A stretch of DNA of 48,787 nt from Methylococcaceae bacterium (GCA_947505105.1 CANNKG010000016.1:1-48787); one strand, 5' to 3'; positions 8,830 to 17,991 are shown, numbered from the stretch's first letter. Notes: a model not told the origin generated them from the sequence alone. Translations and numbers: made by a program.

Positions 8830-10722
8830 ATGGAGATCAATCCCCCCGCCATTCCAATCCGTCCCTATTCGTTTAATCCGATTAAAAACACCCCAGAGAA
8901 CTTTAAACTTTATCAACAAATCGACGTTAAGGTGCTAAGCAGCGACATTTTGAAAAATGAACTGGCGCTGCAACTCGCGGATAAAACCTTGCATGTTCAA
9001 ACCAATCAGGCATTAAACCCAACCACATTGCCCGCCGAAGGCGCCGTACTCAAGTTACAGGTGGTAAAACTGGTGCCGGCACTCGAATTTAAAATTCTGA
9101 GCGATACCTTAAACACTTCGACAACCTCAACACCTAATTTACCCGGTTCTGCTCTTCCTGCTTCCGAGCTACGTTTACGTCTGACTGAAAACGCCCCGAC
9201 CTCTCTAGCATTATTGTCCAAAGCTCCCCTGGACTCAGAATCGACACCCTCCGAAACGACGAGCCTCATAAAACAAAGCACTGCCCAATTGAATGGGACG
9301 AGTAACACTTTACAACTCAGTTCTCCACTTGATCTCGCAAAACTGCTGCGTCCAGGTCAAGTCATGCTAATCAGAATTTTGGATATTAGCCCGGAAGCGC
9401 TGCGTTTTGAATTATTACCCAAAGCCCCAGCGCAAAATTTTTCAGGGCTAAGCAACCCTACGCTTAATCCACCCTCTCAACCCGCTCAACCTTCGCTCCC
9501 GTCGTTAGCAACTCCATCAAACGCATCACTCACACCGCCAGCACTTTCTTCAAGTAGTACCTTGCCGACTCCGATAACGACCCCAGTAAATCCGCCCCCG
9601 CCGCCATTATCGCCTTCATCAAGGACGACTGAACCGACTCAACTACAAAATCCGGTAAACGCATTACCCCCGTCGGCGCAACCTGCCCTACGCCCACCAC
9701 AAAACCCAGAAGTGCTCACGATTCCATTAAAGCAAGTAAATATCGACTCAAGCAGCCCAAACCTAAACTCACTTGCACTTAAACCGGGTCAAACGCTTGA
9801 GATTCAAGTTAATCAACTGGATAAAAGTCCTAGGTTCAAAATTTTGGCTTCCAATCAGTTTGTTCAAGCCAGCCAAACCCAAAAAGTCACCGAAACCTTA
9901 CGTCATTTACTACCGCAGCAAATTCCCACTGCCGTGTTATTGAATGAGCTAATCAAACATTTGCCGGGACCTCGCGCTAATGAAAGCGTACCCGAAGCAT
10001 TGCAACGAATCGCAGTGGAAATTTTCAATAATTTGCCCGACGAGCAACAACTCACCAATCCGCTGACGCTGAAAAAATCCTTGGAAAATTCAGGTCTATT
10101 CCTCGAAGCCAAACTACCGCAATTACTGAACGAAAAACCACCGGAATTAGCGCAGGATTTTAAATTGAATCTTCTGAAATTGCTGGTCGTCATTAAGGAA
10201 CATTTGGGTCAAGCGCCTCAAACAAACGATGCCTCACCCAAGGTCGACGTAAATCTACTTCAGGATTTACAACAAAAAACTGAAGGTTCAGTAGCCAAAC
10301 TGGTCCTGGATCAATTAGCCTCGTTGCCAAAAGATGACACCAGCAAGCAGGTGTGGAATCTTGAAATTCCGTTTGTAAACCAACAAGGTTCCAACAAAAT
10401 TGACATCGAAATTGAACAGGATCAAGGACATTCCGCCGAGGACTTTGCAAGCCCAAGTTGGTCGGTAACACTCACCCTTACCCCCCCTGGTTTAGGCACT
10501 ATTCATTGCAAAGTCAGCTACATTGACAATACCATTAACACTTATTTTCGCAGTGAACATCTCGATACCCTGTCAATGGTTGAACGCCATCTGGATCAAT
10601 TGCGCGAACAATTTGAAGCGGCTGGTTTACATACCGGCTATATGAGTACTCAAGAGGGAAATTTTAAAAAAAATCTTCAAGAAAAGTTGGCCCGAAAAAC
10701 TTTATTTAGCGACAAGGCCTAA
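8830..10722 (+). CDS. FliK-like flagellar hook-length control family protein
   Basis: A 630-residue protein with no signal peptide. The N-terminal 150 residues are hydrophilic, a Pro/Ser/Thr-rich linker covers about residues 210-300, and the C-terminal part (about 530-615) resembles the Flg_hook domain: LTLTPPGLGTIHCKV followed by a long helix ending in LREQFEAAGL. Architecture and length suggest a molecular ruler or FliK paralogue. No other flagellar structural gene is adjacent, only an HDOD protein upstream, so a true hook-length role is uncertain. The second half of the protein has many Lys/Leu helices. The gene ends before a 0.7 kb gap. Confidence 0.75.
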   Translation: MEINPPAIPIRPYSFNPIKNTPENFKLYQQIDVKVLSSDILKNELALQLADKTLHVQTNQALNPTTLPAEGAVLKLQVVKLVPALEFKILSDTLNTSTTSTPNLPGSALPASELRLRLTENAPTSLALLSKAPLDSESTPSETTSLIKQSTAQLNGTSNTLQLSSPLDLAKLLRPGQVMLIRILDISPEALRFELLPKAPAQNFSGLSNPTLNPPSQPAQPSLPSLATPSNASLTPPALSSSSTLPTPITTPVNPPPPPLSPSSRTTEPTQLQNPVNALPPSAQPALRPPQNPEVLTIPLKQVNIDSSSPNLNSLALKPGQTLEIQVNQLDKSPRFKILASNQFVQASQTQKVTETLRHLLPQQIPTAVLLNELIKHLPGPRANESVPEALQRIAVEIFNNLPDEQQLTNPLTLKKSLENSGLFLEAKLPQLLNEKPPELAQDFKLNLLKLLVVIKEHLGQAPQTNDASPKVDVNLLQDLQQKTEGSVAKLVLDQLASLPKDDTSKQVWNLEIPFVNQQGSNKIDIEIEQDQGHSAEDFASPSWSVTLTLTPPGLGTIHCKVSYIDNTINTYFRSEHLDTLSMVERHLDQLREQFEAAGLHTGYMSTQEGNFKKNLQEKLARKTLFSDKA

Positions 10723-10912
10723 AATTATGTTGTCAGGTACTTAGGGATAAAATTTTGTTAACTCGCCCCCCCAAAAAACTGATCGGCTCGGGGTGACAGG
10801 ATTGCGCAACCCACACCTCTGCGACACCGCCGGACATGCGGTTATCCGCATACGGCAATTGAATCTAATGCCATAAGATTGCTTTAACTCGATAAGGTGC
10901 GCCAATAGAATG

Positions 10913-10944
10913 TGCCGAGTTTACGAGGCGCATCGTTCGCGTCC
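10913..10944. repeat. Direct repeat, copy 1 (copy 2 at 11059-11090)
   Basis: This segment shares 26 of 32 bases with 11059-11090, including an 11-base identical core GAGGCGCATCG. Copy 2 forms the left arm and loop of the perfect hairpin at 11059-11112. Copy 1 has no matching right arm and looks like a degraded or partial copy of the same unit. Confidence 0.6.
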
Positions 10945-11058
10945 AATGGAATTCCGAAGAAAATAGAACTCTTTAAGGCGACAGCGCCAAACGCCTGACC
11001 AGTATCGCCCTAGCTGTCGGCACCGGTAACAAGGCCACAAGATGCGCGGATAGGATGC

Positions 11059-11112
11059 TGCCGACGCTAGGAGGCGCATCGCTCGCGACCGTTGCGCCTC
11101 CTAGCGTCGGCA
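11059..11112. repeat. 20-bp perfect inverted repeat (strong hairpin)
   Basis: Arms 11059-11078 and 11093-11112 are perfect reverse complements over 20 bases, GC-rich, with a 14-base loop. No T-run follows, so it is not a simple intrinsic terminator. It lies about 320 bases upstream of the response-regulator pair and could be a REP-like or mobile-element-derived palindrome. Confidence 0.8.
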
Positions 11113-11434
11113 CAACCTATATGGCTCTCACCTTATCGCTAATTCATCTGCATTGCCCGCCTTCCCTCCCTTTATCAAGGGTGATAAGCCTATACTCCCT
11201 CTGTCAAAAGAGAGTCTGGGAGGTGAACTTCTGCAATTTTTAAGGTATTTTAATGTTGCGGTAAACTTAAGATAATTATCGTAAACGTAAAACAAGCTGC
11301 GTAAAACTGATGATCATGCCCCATGGGGTAATTGCGAGTGCGGGATGACTCTTTATAATTTCATTTTTTTTATTCGTAGTAAACAGCATGTGTTATAAAA
11401 TATTGCAACGTGACATTCAACTGGAGAAATTGTG

Positions 11435-11845
11435 ATGCCACAAGGTATAGTAGCAATTGTCGACGATGATCCGCATATTTGCCAAGCACTCGGCTTCTGG
11501 CTTAAGTTAAATGATTTACGCGCCTCTCATCATCAATCAGCCGAAAGCCTACTTCAAATCGTCCGACAAGAAGCCAATCATATCGTCTTATCAGCTGACG
11601 AATTCAAGCTGACGAACAATATCTTATTTGGTGCGGTGCTTGATTTCAATTTACCCGGTATTAACGGTATTGAACTTGCTGTAATTTTACGGAAAATGGC
11701 GCCATTTCTTCCAATCACGATAATTACGGCTCTGAATGAAGAACAACTCGAACGCCACGGAGAGTTACCGTCTGGGATTCGTTGTCTAAAAAAACCTTTT
11801 GACCTTGATACACTTGAAGATGCTCTATTTCCGTTCACCCTTTGA
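11435..11845 (+). CDS. Single-domain response regulator (receiver only)
   Basis: A 136-residue CheY-like receiver with no output domain. The acidic pocket is IVDDDPH near the N-terminus, the phosphoacceptor Asp is in LDFNLPG, and the conserved Lys is in CLKKPF. There is an extra stretch (ADEFKLTNN) before the phosphorylation strand. Start ATG 11435 is preferred because GGAG lies eight bases upstream; a GTG at 11432 is in frame. The next regulator gene overlaps its stop codon, so the two are very likely co-translated. No histidine kinase is adjacent. Confidence 0.85.
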   Translation: MPQGIVAIVDDDPHICQALGFWLKLNDLRASHHQSAESLLQIVRQEANHIVLSADEFKLTNNILFGAVLDFNLPGINGIELAVILRKMAPFLPITIITALNEEQLERHGELPSGIRCLKKPFDLDTLEDALFPFTL

Positions 11846-12540
11846 GCCATTCTGCCTTATCAATGCCCACCGTCCTGCGTAAACCCGTGACAGTAAGCGA
11901 TCAACACCTTGCCGAACGTTGCGCGCGCGGTCGAATTGTCATCATTGATGATGACTCAGAAATACTTAACGCCATTGAAGCACTTCTAGCGCTTGAAGGC
12001 TATGCGACCGAAACCTATAGTTCAGCAATAGATTATCTCCAGGTACTGACCTATAACCGTCCCCACTTTCCAGGGCCGAGTTGTGTATTATGTGATGTAA
12101 AAATGCCGGAACTCGATGGCCTGCAACTCCAATGCCGTTTGGCGGAATTGGCCGATACCCCGTTATTGTTGATGAGCGGTGCAAGTGGTGCTGAAGAAGC
12201 AGTAAGCGCGTTTCGGGCTGGCGTGGTTGATTTTCTGCTTAAACCAATTGATGCCGATATGCTCTTACATGCGATTGGCAAAGCCCTACTCGAAAGTAGC
12301 GAGCAACAAACACTCCATCATCGACACGCCGAGCTCGCCAAACGAATCGCAACCTTAACCGAACGTGAACGCGATATCGCCAAACGGGTCGCACATGGAC
12401 AAATTAATCGCGACATTGCCGATACATTGCATATTGCACTGCGTACCGTAAAGCTTCATCGACAACGAGCCCTCGAAAAACTGGGGGCGCGTAATACTGC
12501 CGACTTAGTTCGAATTGCCGATGAAGGGAATTTATCCTAA
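11842..12540 (+). CDS. FixJ/NarL-type response regulator with LuxR-like HTH
   Basis: A 232-residue regulator. The receiver domain (about residues 25-150) has IIDDDSE, the phosphoacceptor in CDVKMPELDG, Ser/Thr in LLLMSGASG, and Lys in DFLLKPID. The C-terminal LuxR-type DNA-binding domain includes LTERERDIAKRVAHGQINRD and RTVKLHRQRALEKLGARN. The start is uncertain: a TTG at 11842 overlaps the previous stop as TTGA, and an ATG lies at 11863. Neither has an obvious ribosome-binding site, which favours coupled translation. It probably acts together with the receiver-only protein encoded just upstream. Confidence 0.87.
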   Translation: MSHSALSMPTVLRKPVTVSDQHLAERCARGRIVIIDDDSEILNAIEALLALEGYATETYSSAIDYLQVLTYNRPHFPGPSCVLCDVKMPELDGLQLQCRLAELADTPLLLMSGASGAEEAVSAFRAGVVDFLLKPIDADMLLHAIGKALLESSEQQTLHHRHAELAKRIATLTERERDIAKRVAHGQINRDIADTLHIALRTVKLHRQRALEKLGARNTADLVRIADEGNLS

Positions 12541-12556
12541 AAAGCGCCGTTCAACG

Positions 12557-12608
12557 TATAGAAAACCGTTCCTGCTGAGCCCAGTCGAAGCATGGACGGT
12601 TTTCTATA
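12557..12608. terminator. Palindromic repeat element A, possible bidirectional terminator
   Basis: Arms 12557-12569 and 12596-12608 are perfect 13-base reverse complements (TATAGAAAACCGT type) around a CTGAGC...GTCGAAG core. The site lies between the convergent regulator and mobA genes, where a bidirectional terminator is expected. The core matches the dispersed family also found at 12625-12686 and 25591-25653. Confidence 0.7.
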
Positions 12609-12624
12609 TGTTCACCCAGACGGT

Positions 12625-12686
12625 GAGACTTTAAAATCCCGTTCAACCCTTCGATAAACTCAGGGCGAACGGAATTTTAAGGTCTC
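12625..12686. terminator. Palindromic repeat element B, possible bidirectional terminator
   Basis: Arms 12625-12644 and 12667-12686 are reverse complements with 2 mismatches in 20. The core reads CCTTCGATAAACTCAGGGCG, a variant of the TTCGACAAGCTCAGG-type repeat dispersed in many proteobacterial genomes. It stands in tandem with element A between convergent genes. Confidence 0.7.
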
Positions 12687-12724
12687 AACTGCTCTTTTTA
12701 GGTTTATGAATTACCCAAAACTGT

Positions 12725-13348
12725 TTAGGCCTGAGATATCTTGGTCAAAGAAGCTTCCAAGGCTTTCAACTCAGTTTCGGTATTGATATTGGTAAAAATC
12801 GCCTGAGCTTCACTAAAATCCACAATCGAATGCTGTTGTCGGATAAGCCAATCCATCATTTTGAATTGTCCACTTGCCAAATAAGCCTCCAGACTGCTCT
12901 TCAAATGACTCCTGAGCGCTAAAAACACCGGATGAAGCCGTTCTCCATCCGATGCCACTGCCAGATCGATTCCTGGCTTCAGGCATTCGGTGAGTAAGCG
13001 TTCCAGATGCTCAGTTGTCACTAAGGGAGAATCACAGGGTACAACCAGTAAAATCTCACTATCAGCATGAATCAGTGCGGTTAAGATTCCCGCCAAGGGC
13101 CCGTCAAAACGCGTCGTTTGGTCGGCAATCACCGGACAACCAAACTGCTGATATGCTTGATGGTTTCGATTGGCATTAATAAACAACTGATCAACCAACG
13201 GCCGAAGTGCGTTGACCGCGTAACTCACTAACGGCTGTTCTAAAAAACAAATCAAGCCTTTATCTCGATTGTCCATGCGTCTGGCTAAACCGCCTGCCAA
13301 AATAACGCCACTGACTGATACTTTAGAGGAGGCAAGATTATTAATCAT
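12725..13348 (-). CDS. mobA: Molybdenum cofactor guanylyltransferase
   Basis: A 207-residue GTP:molybdopterin guanylyltransferase, which attaches GMP to molybdopterin to form the bis-MGD cofactor. The nucleotide-binding start VILAGGLARRMDNRDKGL is typical, followed by a FDGPLAGILTAL segment and VVPCDSP, which carries the metal-binding Asp. The ATG at 13348 is chosen because the motif begins about 14 residues later; longer in-frame versions read into the P450 gene. It overlaps the end of the P450 gene by eight bases, so the two are likely co-transcribed. Confidence 0.9.
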   Translation of the reverse strand: MINNLASSKVSVSGVILAGGLARRMDNRDKGLICFLEQPLVSYAVNALRPLVDQLFINANRNHQAYQQFGCPVIADQTTRFDGPLAGILTALIHADSEILLVVPCDSPLVTTEHLERLLTECLKPGIDLAVASDGERLHPVFLALRSHLKSSLEAYLASGQFKMMDWLIRQQHSIVDFSEAQAIFTNINTETELKALEASLTKISQA

Positions 13349-14696
13349 AGCAACGTGACCGAATAAGCATGGGCAAGCCGTCCTTGGGCTTGAGAGTAAC
13401 CACCATTTCCATGTCGGGTAGTTGCGCATTGACCAGCTCAAAATCAAAATGCTGCACCATCAGCGCCAACAATACTTGACTTTCGATTAAGGCGAAATTA
13501 TTTCCGACACAGAACCTATGACCGATTCCGAATGGCATATAAGCTTTGTTGCGTTTTTCAGCGCTTAGAAAGCGTTCCGGATCGAAAACTTCTGGTTGTA
13601 CCCAAAAATCGGCATGATGGTGCATGTTATAGATACTAAAAATTGCGAAACCACCCGCTTTTAATCGATAGCCTTGCAAATTTGCTTCTGTGGCAATTTT
13701 GCGCATCACCATGCTCACAGGTGGACGAATCCGCATTGATTCCTCAAGAACGGCCCTGGTATAACTCAATTGCGACAAGTCCTGAATTTCAGGAGTTTTA
13801 CCGTTCAAAACGCCAGCCACTTCCTCACGCAAACGCGCCAATATTTCGGGGTGATTCGCCAACAATGCCAGCGTCCATGACAGCGCGGTTGCGGTAGTTT
13901 CATGCCCGGCGCTAAAAATAGTCAACACTTCATCTCGAATTTGTCGATCATGCATTTTCTCGCCGGTTTCAGGATCTTGAGCCTCAAGCAGCATTTGCAA
14001 TAAATCGTGATATTGCCCAGAATCCTGGCGTCGCTCACTAATAATCACGTCGATAGTATCATTTAGAAAATTCCGGGCGTTGATAAATTCGCGATTTGCA
14101 CGGGTCGGCAGCCACAAAGGGGCACGCAAGGGATTCATAATGGACTTTGCGGCGAAACGTAAGCCAATGTCGAGCGCAGGGCCAATTTGATCGATTCGAC
14201 CCAAAACACTGGTGCTGAACATGGTCTGGGTAATCACTTCAATCGTCAGACGCATCATTTCATCAGCGACATTCACGGCGACCCCTGCCGGAAGTTCGCA
14301 CCAACGGGTGTTGAGCTTCTCAAAAGTTTGAATCATTTCGGGAAGCATAGTGACAACGCTACTGCGATTGAACACCGGCTGCATTAAACGACGCTGCTTG
14401 CGCCATAACTCACCGGAACTGGTGACTAGACCTTGCCCTAAAATCAACGCCAAGCCATTTGGCCGGTCAGCGTCATACATCTTAATGAACGTGTCTTGCT
14501 GTTGCACCAGCGCCTGTTCAGCAAGCTCTGGGTGACTGATCAAATAAAAATCACGCGGACCCAATTTGAAATGAACTATATCACCATAATCACGCTGCCA
14601 GTTCAGGACGCATGCCAAGGGATTATGTTTGAATTCGGGAAGATTTCCGAGCAGAAACCGGGCCGGAGGACCCGGTATATCAGACGTATTTGTCAT
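13341..14696 (-). CDS. Cytochrome P450
   Basis: A soluble haem-thiolate monooxygenase of 451 residues with no N-terminal membrane anchor. All signature motifs are present: the C-helix WRKQRR near residue 100, the oxygen-activating I-helix FSAGHETTATALSW near 265, the ExxR motif in LEESMRIRPP near 320, and the haem-binding loop FGIGHRFCVG near 395 with the ligand Cys. The substrate cannot be told; similar bacterial P450s act on fatty acids, terpenes or sterols. It overlaps mobA and follows the lol genes on the same strand. No ferredoxin or reductase gene is adjacent. Confidence 0.93.
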   Translation of the reverse strand: MTNTSDIPGPPARFLLGNLPEFKHNPLACVLNWQRDYGDIVHFKLGPRDFYLISHPELAEQALVQQQDTFIKMYDADRPNGLALILGQGLVTSSGELWRKQRRLMQPVFNRSSVVTMLPEMIQTFEKLNTRWCELPAGVAVNVADEMMRLTIEVITQTMFSTSVLGRIDQIGPALDIGLRFAAKSIMNPLRAPLWLPTRANREFINARNFLNDTIDVIISERRQDSGQYHDLLQMLLEAQDPETGEKMHDRQIRDEVLTIFSAGHETTATALSWTLALLANHPEILARLREEVAGVLNGKTPEIQDLSQLSYTRAVLEESMRIRPPVSMVMRKIATEANLQGYRLKAGGFAIFSIYNMHHHADFWVQPEVFDPERFLSAEKRNKAYMPFGIGHRFCVGNNFALIESQVLLALMVQHFDFELVNAQLPDMEMVVTLKPKDGLPMLIRSRCYD

Positions 14697-14737
14697 ACAT
14701 AATACGGATTACGTTATCAATCAAGCAAGAGCTTAAG

Positions 14738-15421
14738 TTAATGGGAATAAATCAACCCATCCCCCATGTGTAGCACTTGATCCATACGCTCGGCAAGACT
14801 TGGGTCATGAGTGACGATTAAAAAACTGACATTAAGTTCTTGATTCAATTCCAGCATCAACTGGTAGACCTGTTCAGCGGTTTTGCTATCGAGGTTTCCA
14901 GTCGGTTCATCCGCCAAAATGCATTTAGGCTGATTGATCAAGGCTCTAGCAACCGCGGCGCGCTGACGTTCGCCACCTGAAAGTTCACCGGGTTTATGCG
15001 CGGTTCGATGTCCTAAACCAACGCGTTTTAACAGTGCTTCAGCGCGAACAATGGCCTGTTTGACCGATTCATTACCGATCAATAATGGCATCGCAACATT
15101 TTCAAGCAAGGTGAATTCACCGAGCAAATGGTGAAACTGATAAATAAAACCCAAAGATTTATTTCTAAGTTTACTGAGTTTAGCGGCACTCACTTGATTC
15201 AAACTGACGCCATCTAAAATCACTTCCCCGCCGGTGGGTTTTTCCAGACCGCCGAGCAAATGCAGCAAGGTACTTTTGCCGGAACCGGAACTGCCCATAA
15301 TAGCGACGCGTTTACCGGCCTGGATGCTCAAGTCGATACCTTTTAAAACTTCAACGTCTATTTCCCCCTGCTGATAGCGTTTGGTTAATTGCCGACATTG
15401 CAAAATAATTTGATCATTCAT
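14738..15421 (-). CDS. lolD: Lipoprotein-releasing ABC transporter, ATP-binding subunit
   Basis: A 227-residue ABC ATPase that powers release of outer-membrane lipoproteins from the inner membrane. The Walker A motif is [18 protein letters not shown], the Q-loop is [18 protein letters not shown], the signature is LSGGERQR and Walker B is [19 protein letters not shown]-type Q-loops are typical of LolD. The start at 15421 is chosen because [12 protein letters not shown] directly precedes the ABC core. It overlaps the permease gene by eight bases, indicating coupled translation. Confidence 0.95.
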   Translation of the reverse strand: MNDQIILQCRQLTKRYQQGEIDVEVLKGIDLSIQAGKRVAIMGSSGSGKSTLLHLLGGLEKPTGGEVILDGVSLNQVSAAKLSKLRNKSLGFIYQFHHLLGEFTLLENVAMPLLIGNESVKQAIVRAEALLKRVGLGHRTAHKPGELSGGERQRAAVARALINQPKCILADEPTGNLDSKTAEQVYQLMLELNQELNVSFLIVTHDPSLAERMDQVLHMGDGLIYSH

Positions 15422-16661
15422 AACGCAAAACTTCCGCGGGATTGACTTTTGAGGCCTGCCAGGCAGGATAGAGGGTCGCCAGTAATGAAAGGGAAAAAGA
15501 CATGGTCGCAATGCTAATTACATCCGACCATAGCAACTTTGAGGGCACTTCACTGATGTAATAAACATCGGCCGCCATAAACTGTACGCCAAAAAGTTTT
15601 TCAATCGCAGGAACAATCGTCTCAATGTTTAATGCCAGCAATACCCCGCCCACGGTGCCGATGACCGTGCCGATAAAGCCTATGATAGAGCCTAAGACGA
15701 TGAAAATTCCCATTACCGACCCTGAAGTCAAGCCCTGAGTTTTTAGGATCGCAATGTCACCGCGCTTGTCAGTCACCACCATCACCAGGGTCGAGACAAT
15801 ATTGAAAGCGGCAACCGCGACAATCAACAGCAAAATGATAAACATAACCCGTTTTTCGGTTTTAACCGCGCGAAAGAAATTACTATGCGCCTGGGTCCAA
15901 TCGCTGATCCGATATTGACCGGCAAATTCATTGGCCATTTCACGGGCAATTTTGGGCGAATTAAATAAATCGTCCAGTTTCAGACGCAAACCCGACACGG
16001 TATTGTCCATACGAAACAATTTAGCCGCATCATCAATATGAATAAGCGCCATATTTCGGTCATACTCGAACATGCCAACCTGAAAAATTCCGGCGACAGT
16101 GAACCGACGCATTCTCGGTAACACTCCCGCGGGAGTCGAATTAATCTGCGGGCTGATAATGGTAATTTTGTCGCCGGTGATTACGCCGAGATAATTGGCA
16201 AGCTCAGCGCCCAAAATAATATTGTATTGACCGGCTTCAAGCACTTCCAAGCGGCCCTGCTTCATGTTGGCGGCGACTTCGGACACCTTCGGCTCGTAAG
16301 CCGGCAGTATTCCTCGCAACAATGCCCCACTCACGCGTCGGTCGGCATTAATCATCACCTGATCGTTAATAAACGGCGCAGTCCCGAGTAAATGCGGATA
16401 GCCTTGGAGTTGTTCATCCAAATGCTGCCAATTCGACAACGTTTCATTCGGGCCGGTGATCGTAATATGCGAAGTCATGCCGAGAATGCGATCGCGTAAT
16501 TCTGATTCAAAGCCATTCATTACCGATAGTACCGCGATGAGCGCAGTTACGCCCAAAGCAATGCCCATCACCGAGGTTAATGTAATGAAAGAGATGAACT
16601 GGGTCCGGCGTTTGGCGCGGGTATAACGCAAACCGACATATAAAATTAGGGGTCTGAACAT
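15414..16661 (-). CDS. lolC: Lipoprotein-releasing ABC transporter permease (LolC/LolE family)
   Basis: A 415-residue inner-membrane permease with one N-terminal helix (starting about residue 25), a large periplasmic domain, and three C-terminal helices of the FtsX/MacB fold. The N-terminus ([16 protein letters not shown]) and the segment [17 protein letters not shown] are hallmarks of LolC/LolE. Only one permease gene is present next to lolD. This may mean a homodimeric LolF-like arrangement or a second permease elsewhere, and the sequence alone does not decide. Confidence 0.93.
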   Translation of the reverse strand: MFRPLILYVGLRYTRAKRRTQFISFITLTSVMGIALGVTALIAVLSVMNGFESELRDRILGMTSHITITGPNETLSNWQHLDEQLQGYPHLLGTAPFINDQVMINADRRVSGALLRGILPAYEPKVSEVAANMKQGRLEVLEAGQYNIILGAELANYLGVITGDKITIISPQINSTPAGVLPRMRRFTVAGIFQVGMFEYDRNMALIHIDDAAKLFRMDNTVSGLRLKLDDLFNSPKIAREMANEFAGQYRISDWTQAHSNFFRAVKTEKRVMFIILLLIVAVAAFNIVSTLVMVVTDKRGDIAILKTQGLTSGSVMGIFIVLGSIIGFIGTVIGTVGGVLLALNIETIVPAIEKLFGVQFMAADVYYISEVPSKLLWSDVISIATMSFSLSLLATLYPAWQASKVNPAEVLRYE

Positions 16662-16678
16662 GTAATTTAGGGGTAAGA

Positions 16679-17095
16679 TTAAGTTTTTTTACATTCGAGG
16701 CAGAAGCCATACAAATATAAACTATGATCGGTCAATTCGTAGCCCAAGCTCCGGGCAATTTCTTTCTGGCGCATTTCAATGATTTCGTCGGTAAATTCAT
16801 CGACCTTGCCACATTTCATGCACATCATATGATCATGATGGGCGCCATGATCCAATTCAAAAACCGAATTGCCGCCTTCAAAATGATGTCTGGCCACTAA
16901 ACCGGCCGCTTCGAACTGGGTCAATACGCGGTAAACGGTCGCCAACCCGATATCTTCATTCTCACTGAGCAGGATTTTATAGACCTGTTCTGCTGTTAAA
17001 TGCCGATCTGCAGTCTGCTTTTCCAAAATTTCCAGAATTTTTACTCTGGGTAAAGTCACCTTTAATCCGGCATTCCTTAAATCTTGACTCTCCAA
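16679..17095 (-). CDS. fur: Ferric uptake regulator
   Basis: A 138-residue Fe(II)-responsive transcriptional repressor. The N-terminal winged helix contains LKVTLPRVKILEIL and the recognition region GLATVYRVLTQFEAAGLV. The metal sites are in HHDHMMCMKCGKVDEF and the C-terminal CLEC. The start is taken as TTG 17095: a GGAG lies seven bases upstream, and the protein then begins MESQDLRNAGLK as Fur proteins usually do. A TTG at 17116 is also in frame but would add seven untypical residues. It is divergent from bamE. Confidence 0.95.
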   Translation of the reverse strand: MESQDLRNAGLKVTLPRVKILEILEKQTADRHLTAEQVYKILLSENEDIGLATVYRVLTQFEAAGLVARHHFEGGNSVFELDHGAHHDHMMCMKCGKVDEFTDEIIEMRQKEIARSLGYELTDHSLYLYGFCLECKKT

Positions 17096-17312
17096 AACTT
17101 GTCTCCAGCATGTCAATCAATAAACAATATAATGGCTTGTATTGTAGCTTTTTTTTCACCGTCAAGCGCGGCAATTTAGCCTCCTGGTGCTTTTCTGGTC
17201 TGGAGCGAATCAAAAATAGTACCAAAAGGGCCAGCGATTATCTAGGCTGTTAGTTGCTATGAAGGTTTATCATCCTGTATCATTTCAGGATTTTAAACAT
17301 TCTTGGCAGCTC

Positions 17313-17837
17313 ATGAAAAATTCTCTGCTTTTTATTACGTTTTCAACCTGTTTGTTTCTAAACGGTTGTACTTTTATCTTAGATCATCTTCCCGGCATTT
17401 ATAGAATTGATATCAAGCAGGGCAATATTATCGATCAAGAAATGATCAACGAGCTTCGTCCGAATATGACCAAACGACAAGTTCTGTATATCCTCGGTTC
17501 ACCGATGCTGACCGATACCTTTCATAAACAGCGCTGGGATTATGTTTACTCCCTCCGCGAGAAAGGCGAACCCACCGATCAAAAAACCATGACTTTATAT
17601 TTTGAAGGGGAAAATCTGTCGCGCATTGAAGGGGATTTTAAACCCACCAATACTTCCGGTATCAAACCCTCAAAAGACAGAACAATTGATGTGCCGCCTA
17701 GAAAGCTCGACAAAACCATTTGGGAAATGATCACAGGTCTTTTTGATTTCGATGATGTCCCAACTTCCGGCGAGCGCCCCCAAAACAAAGACACCAGTAC
17801 TGGGGAACCGCTGAAAACACCTGATATACCGAATTAA
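17313..17837 (+). CDS. bamE: Outer membrane protein assembly factor BamE (SmpA/OmlA)
   Basis: A lipoprotein of the beta-barrel assembly complex in the outer membrane. From the ATG at 17313 it has a lipoprotein signal with lipobox LNGC (Cys 19), giving 174 residues. The SmpA/OmlA domain is clear: a YRIDIKQGN start, LRPNMTKRQVLYILGSPM, and WDYVYSLREKG. An in-frame ATG at 17259 would add 18 residues before the signal peptide and is less likely. The C-terminal 60 residues are hydrophilic and go beyond the core domain. Its divergent position next to fur is common in gammaproteobacteria. Confidence 0.93.
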   Translation: MKNSLLFITFSTCLFLNGCTFILDHLPGIYRIDIKQGNIIDQEMINELRPNMTKRQVLYILGSPMLTDTFHKQRWDYVYSLREKGEPTDQKTMTLYFEGENLSRIEGDFKPTNTSGIKPSKDRTIDVPPRKLDKTIWEMITGLFDFDDVPTSGERPQNKDTSTGEPLKTPDIPN

Positions 17838-17961
17838 TCCGTATAAGTCGAAACGGGATAGCGGTTTACACAGATAAACGTAGATAGATATTTGGGAACA
17901 GTTTCTAGTCGCCAGTTTTATATCTGGCTTAAGTTTTGATGTATGTCAGACTGGGAGGTTT

Positions 17962-17991
17962 GGCTATCGACAAGCCATTTTGTCGATAGCC
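17962..17991. terminator. Perfect hairpin 1 between convergent genes
   Basis: Arms 17962-17972 and 17981-17991 are perfect 11-base reverse complements with an 8-base loop. It is placed between the 3' ends of bamE and the 1187-residue gene, so it probably acts as a transcription terminator for one or both, although no long T-run is attached. Confidence 0.65.

Larger units (their letters stand above)
10723..11434. other. Intergenic region with direct and inverted repeats
   Basis: About 700 bases without a supportable gene. It contains a C7 run near 10765, a bulged hairpin at 10829-10856 (core ATGCGG/CCGCAT), a 32-base direct repeat (10913-10944 and 11059-11090, 26 of 32 matching) and a 20-bp perfect hairpin at 11059-11112. 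The last 200 bases should contain the promoter of the response-regulator pair. A CCCCATGGGG palindrome lies near 11320. The first 400 bases look like the remains of mobile or repetitive DNA. Confidence 0.5.

Noticed and set aside
10829-10856. Bulged hairpin as part of a group II intron or similar element
   Set aside because: Its shape and GC-rich stem recall such elements, but no reverse transcriptase, domain V sequence or intron boundary was found, so no call is made.
11055-11243. Plus-strand ORF of 62 codons
   Set aside because: It covers the perfect hairpin and low-complexity DNA and has no family features.
13349-13447. Longer N-terminus for mobA (and similar upstream extensions for lolD, rnfH and the NSS transporter)
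   Set aside because: The extra residues are translations of the preceding genes or leader DNA in another frame, and lie before the conserved family starts.
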